This document shows, in pieces, positions 4,408-5,965 of a DNA stretch of 5,965 nucleotides. The notes beneath the pieces were generated by a model. The model ran no database searches. It had not been told where the DNA came from and saw only the letters and a list, made by a program, of their open reading frames with translations. Position 1 is the stretch's first letter, and every line of letters starts with the position of its first letter. Made by a program: the position numbers and the translations under genes. The DNA is from Clostridia bacterium (GTDB lineage Bacteria; Bacillota; Clostridia; Oscillospirales; Ruminococcaceae): positions 1 to 5,965 of the forward strand of contig BNZF01000064.1 of assembly GCA_026000865.1 (NCBI GenBank), read 5' to 3'.

Positions 4408-4467
4408 AATTAATACAGGTGTTGTTTTGTGAGGTAATCTTTTTTTCAGAGTAATTTTAATAAAATT

Positions 4468-4976
4468 TTCGCCCGCGTATGTTAAACTAACAATTGAATT
4501 AAATTATGACGCGAAATACAGGCGGGCGTCGCCCGTCGCGAAATGCAGGCAGGTGCTACCTGCCACGAAAATTAGTTATATATTCGCCCGCGTGAGGTGA
4601 ACTAACGGTTTAGTTAAACTAAGACGCGAAATACAGGCGGGCGTCGCCCGTCGCGAAATGCAGGCAGGTGCTACCTGCCACGAAAATTAGTTATATATTC
4701 GCCCGCGTATGTTAAACTAACAATTGAATTAAAATATGACGCGAAAATATATGTGGGAAGTCACCTGCTTTGTGGCAGAATCAGTGACTTGTCGTAGCGT
4801 TTACGCGTAGACGGGACACGGAGTGTTTGCCCATCGCGAAAAGCAGGCAGGTGCTACCTGCCACGAAAATTAGTTATATATTCGCCCGCGTATGTTAAAC
4901 TAACAATTGAATTAAATTATGACGCGAAATACAGGCGGGCGTCGCCCGTCGCGAAATGCAGGCAGGCGTTGCCTGT
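4468..4976 (+). repeat. Four-unit composite repeat array (module B plus GC-rich hairpins)
   Basis: The units start at TTCGCCCGCG: A 4468-4582 and B 4583-4697 (115 bp each), C 4698-4880 (183 bp), and D 4881-4976 (truncated). A full unit holds module B (CGCG...CGCG, 40 bp; copies at 4474-4513, 4589-4628, 4704-4743 and 4887-4926). Next comes hairpin GCGGGC-GTC-GCCCG, then CGCGAAAT, hairpin GGCAGGT-GCT-ACCTGCC, and a linker with TTAGTTATATA. In unit C the first hairpin is replaced by element E5. Unit B carries a variant module B core that can itself fold (AACTAA/TTAGTT). No unique spacers and no ORF are present. The array and flanks make up the 600-bp gap before tpiA. Confidence 0.92.
4758..4832 (-). 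repeat. Structured repeat element E5 (reverse orientation, inside array unit C)
   Basis: Hairpin III has outer stem AAGTCAC (4758-4764)/GTGACTT (4784-4790), inner stem CTGC (4765-4768)/GCAG (4775-4778), loop complement TTTGTG (4769-4774) and bulge AATCA (4779-4783). Hairpin II is GCG-TTTA-CGC (4797-4806). Hairpin I is ACAC-GGA-GTGT (4816-4826), flanked by GGG (4813-4815) and CCC (4830-4832). On its 3' side (lower coordinates) it leads through ATTTTCGCG into module B, the same order as in E1, E2 and E4. Confidence 0.87.
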
Positions 4977-5008
4977 AATTATAAACTAAATTAATGGAGA
5001 ACATAAAA

Positions 5009-5779
5009 ATGGGAAGAAAAATAGTAATCGCTGGAAACTGGAAAATGAATAAAACTCGCCCTGATGCGGAAAAATTAATCAAAGAATTAGTTCCTTATGC
5101 TGAGAAAGCAACTTGTGAAACCGTAATTTGTGTACCTTACACTAATCTTGAAACTGCTGTGGAAATTACAAAAGGTACAAAAATCAAAGTTGGTGCTGAA
5201 AATTGTCATTTCAAATCGAGCGGTGCTTTTACAGGCGAAATTTCTGCTGAAATGTTAAAAGAAATCGGCGTGGAATATGTTGTAATCGGCCACTCTGAAC
5301 GCCGTCAATATTTTAATGAGACAGATTTAACTGTTAATCGCAGGACTAAGGCGGCTTTGAAAGTAGGTCTGAAACCAATTATTTGTGTTGGCGAGTTGCT
5401 TGCGGAACGTGAAGACGGAATTACCGAGGATGTTGTTGAGCTTCAAACAGTTGCGGCATATACAGGTCTTACCGCCGATGATGTTAAAAATACTATTATT
5501 GCGTATGAACCTGTTTGGGCGATTGGAACTGGTAAAACCGCCACCGATGAGCAAGCAGAAGAAGTTTGTGCGTTTATTCGCAAAATTATTGCAAACAAAT
5601 ACGGCTCTGAAATTGCAGATGGTTTAACCGTTCAATACGGTGGTTCAATGAACCCCAAAAACGCCGCAGGATTGCTTGCAAAAGAAAACATCGACGGTGG
5701 ATTAATCGGCGGTGCTTCTCTAAAAGCAGAGGATTTCGCGGTGTTATTGCAGGCAGGCGGGGCAGGCAACGCCTGCTAG
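5009..5779 (+). CDS. tpiA: Triosephosphate isomerase
   Basis: Cytoplasmic TIM-barrel enzyme interconverting dihydroxyacetone phosphate and glyceraldehyde 3-phosphate. Counting from ATG 5009 (256 aa): NWKMN with Asn10 and Lys12, GHSERR with catalytic His95, AYEPVWAIGTGK with catalytic Glu167 and flexible loop 6, and the phosphate-binding GGSM (211-214) and GGASL (234-238). All active-site residues are intact. An in-frame ATG at 4994 would add MENIK. I prefer 5009 because GGAG (4996-4999) lies 9 nt upstream of it, while nothing resembling a ribosome site precedes 4994. The usual C-terminal helix ends about at DFAVLL. The last residues (QAGGAGNAC) and the stop are encoded by a GC-rich 29-bp repeat. 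No good promoter was found, so it may be transcribed from upstream through the array. Confidence 0.97.
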   Translation: MGRKIVIAGNWKMNKTRPDAEKLIKELVPYAEKATCETVICVPYTNLETAVEITKGTKIKVGAENCHFKSSGAFTGEISAEMLKEIGVEYVVIGHSERRQYFNETDLTVNRRTKAALKVGLKPIICVGELLAEREDGITEDVVELQTVAAYTGLTADDVKNTIIAYEPVWAIGTGKTATDEQAEEVCAFIRKIIANKYGSEIADGLTVQYGGSMNPKNAAGLLAKENIDGGLIGGASLKAEDFAVLLQAGGAGNAC

Positions 5780-5845
5780 TAGTTCGCGGGGCAGGCAACG
5801 CCCGCTAGTAGTTCGCGGGGCAGGCAACGCCTGCTAGTAGTTCGC
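5759..5845 (+). repeat. 29-bp tandem repeat x3 overlapping the tpiA 3' end
   Basis: Three contiguous 29-bp units lie at 5759-5787, 5788-5816 and 5817-5845. Each reads GGGGCAGGCAACGCC(T/C)GC, then TAGTAGTTCGC. The core GCAGGC-AAC-GCCTGC is a 6-bp hairpin; unit 2 has one substitution. The stop codon of tpiA is the first TAG of unit 1. The core is the reverse complement of the hairpin at 4961-4975 just upstream of tpiA. Confidence 0.93.
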
Positions 5846-5883
5846 GGGCATAGTTTAACTTTATCGTTAGATTAATTCACGCG
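5843..5883 (+). repeat. Module B copy B10
   Basis: CGCG at both ends encloses TAGTTTAACTTTATCGTTAG and a second TTAATT half. It is in the same orientation as the copies at 1025-1068 and 1153-1195 and opposite to the array before tpiA. Confidence 0.8.
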
Positions 5884-5904
5884 GCGGGTAGTATTATAAT
5901 GTTA

Positions 5905-5943
5905 GCGACATAGTTTAACTTTATCGTTAGTTTAATTCACGCG
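5905..5943 (+). repeat. Module B copy B11
   Basis: It is nearly identical to the 5843-5883 copy and lies 62 bp downstream (TAGTTTAACTTTATCGTTAG, then TTTAATTCACGCG). Its left end is degraded to GCGA. The remainder of the window after it (5944-5965) shows nothing recognisable. Confidence 0.8.
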
Positions 5944-5965
5944 GGCGATTATGTTTACTTGTGTT

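Noticed and set aside
947..4832. Integron attC sites
   Set aside because: The hairpins lack the paired RYYYAAC/GTTRRRY core sites, no integrase is present, and the flanking genes are housekeeping genes.
4468..4976. CRISPR array
   Set aside because: The units are 115 bp, contiguous and nearly identical throughout. There are no short direct repeats with unique spacers and no cas genes.

Overview
The window looks like a chromosomal segment of a low-GC Gram-positive bacterium (Bacillota, probably Clostridia or Negativicutes). The grounds are strong purine-rich Shine-Dalgarno sites, sigma-A type promoters, A/T-rich codons, two half-size TauE/SafE transporter genes, and the pgk and tpiA glycolytic genes. 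The genus cannot be fixed from the sequence alone. No tRNA, rRNA, CRISPR array or transposase gene was seen.

Layout, all confident genes on the + strand: 242-415, small glycine-zipper membrane protein; 608-946 and 1364-1744, two four-helix halves of a TauE/SafE (TSUP) transporter, separated by a tandemly duplicated 128-bp repeat; 1745-2312, two terminators, a 67-bp direct repeat and a structured repeat; 2190-2514, a compact locus with the anatomy of a type I toxin-antitoxin system (own promoter, perfect ribosome site, 40-codon hydrophobic ORF, terminator, and a consensus antisense promoter facing back into it); 2727-3953, pgk with its own promoter; 3954-4260, AT-rich spacer with a possible attenuator-like fold; 4249/4261-4407, a small unknown ORF with a doubtful start codon; 4468-4976, a dense repeat array; 5009-5779, tpiA, whose last codons and stop lie in a triplicated 29-bp repeat.

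The most unusual content is a set of interlocking short repeats that fill nearly every intergenic gap. Element E (five copies, both orientations) has three hairpins. In these the stems change while base pairing, loop sequences (TAAA, CACAAA) and a 5-nt bulge stay fixed, which is strong evidence for selection on a folded RNA or single-stranded DNA. Module B (about 40 bp, ends TTCGCG/CGCGAA, about eleven copies) usually follows E. GC-rich hairpins fill the spaces between B modules. These repeats separate the two transporter halves, separate pgk from tpiA, and run into the 3' ends of three genes.

Functionally, pgk and tpiA encode neighbouring steps of lower glycolysis. The two TSUP halves probably assemble into one anion/organosulfur transporter. 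The small-toxin locus and the repeats are accessory.
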